A stretch of 5,499 nt of DNA from Staphylothermus sp. (lineage in GTDB: Archaea; Thermoproteota; Thermoprotei_A; Sulfolobales; Desulfurococcaceae). The DNA lies in NCBI GenBank assembly GCA_021159785.1, contig JAGHDU010000074.1, positions 1 through 5,499 of the forward strand, given 5' to 3'. Of the stretch, positions 5,409 through 5,499 are shown piece after piece. Positions within the stretch are counted from its first letter, which is position 1, and each line of letters opens with the position of its first letter. The translations under genes and the position numbers were made by a program. The notes under the pieces are model-generated. The model was not told where the DNA came from, did not search any database, and was given only the letters and a program-made list of their open reading frames with translations.

Positions 5409-5476
5409 TGGATCAGAAGGGGCGAAAGGCGTCATCTCCGTATGGATCATTTCCCTAAAGCGCGTCATCATCTCGT
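5409..5476 (-). ncRNA. Candidate box C/D small RNA (2'-O-methylation guide)
   Basis: On the minus strand the segment has the order of a dual-guide archaeal C/D sRNA. Box C is ATGATGA (5471-5465, perfect RTGATGA). Then come a 14-base guide (5464-5451), box D' ATGA (5450-5447, one mismatch to CTGA), an 8-base linker, box C' GAGATGA (5438-5432, one mismatch), a 15-base guide (5431-5417) and box D CTGA (5416-5413, perfect). A minimal 2-bp closing stem (GA 5474-5473 with TC 5412-5411) is possible. The segment is visibly GC-richer than the AT-rich flanks, as expected for a structured RNA in a hyperthermophile. The D guide complements a conserved 23S motif and the D' guide a conserved archaeal 16S motif. 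Such RNAs work with L7Ae, Nop5 and fibrillarin. The ends are approximate. Both spacers are slightly longer than the usual 12 or so bases. Confidence 0.75.
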
Positions 5477-5491
5477 CGTACGTAATAAATG

Positions 5492-5499
5492 ATTTTAAT
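5492..5499 (-). promoter_or_regulatory. Possible promoter element of the C/D sRNA, at the window edge
   Basis: ATTAAAAT on the minus strand is TATA-like and ends 20 bases before box C. A TATA box here, or starting just outside the window, would place transcription initiation near the 5' end of the sRNA. The upstream BRE region is not in the window, so this is weak. Confidence 0.25.

Noticed and set aside
5483..5490. ATTTATTA as the TATA box of the sRNA
   Set aside because: It would place the start near 5460, after box C, so the RNA would lack its essential box. The more distal ATTAAAAT or sequence beyond the window fits better.
5401..5499. Plus-strand RNA or rRNA fragment (GGGGCGAAAGGC) in the intergenic region
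   Set aside because: The plus strand has no ordered C/D boxes and only short rRNA-like runs. These are explained as complements of the guides of a minus-strand sRNA.

Overview
This window is a stretch of archaeal chromosome, almost certainly from a hyperthermophilic crenarchaeon. The gene order on the minus strand is the archaeal one: rps13, rps4, rps11, rpoD, rpl18e, rpl13, rps9, rpoN, rps2, then a MEMO-family gene. L18e, RpoD and RpoN of these types are archaeal/eukaryotic. The AT-rich sequence, the ferredoxin-like insertion in RpoD, frequent TTG starts, strong GGAGG/GGTGA Shine-Dalgarno (SD) sites and the BRE/TATA promoter fit Desulfurococcales; a Staphylothermus-like organism is my best guess from protein resemblance, without a database check.

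Layout, in transcription order (right to left). At 5409-5476 there is a previously unlisted candidate: a box C/D small RNA gene with recognisable C, D', C' and D boxes and two guides. One is complementary to a universally conserved 23S rRNA motif, the other to a conserved archaeal 16S motif. About 20 bases downstream lies a clear archaeal promoter (BRE plus TATA, 5376-5390), which should start a short-leader mRNA just before rps13. Ten genes then follow to position 11, with gaps of at most 36 bases or 4-base overlaps (ATGA or GTGA). No terminator is visible before the window ends 10 bases after the last gene.

The genes form one expression unit. Five small-subunit proteins (S13, S4, S11, S9, S2) and two large-subunit proteins (L18e, L13) are made together with the two RNA polymerase assembly subunits, Rpo3 (RpoD) and Rpo10 (RpoN). 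Ribosome and polymerase production are thus coupled. The last gene encodes a MEMO/LigB-fold protein of unclear function with its metal-site residues intact. If the sRNA is real, rRNA 2'-O-methylation guides are encoded directly beside the ribosomal protein operon.

Several start codons need care. In-frame GTG or ATG codons upstream of the true starts of memo, rpl13 and rps9 lie within or before the SD. I chose the starts that have a well-spaced SD. Plus-strand open frames in the window are shadows of the minus-strand genes.
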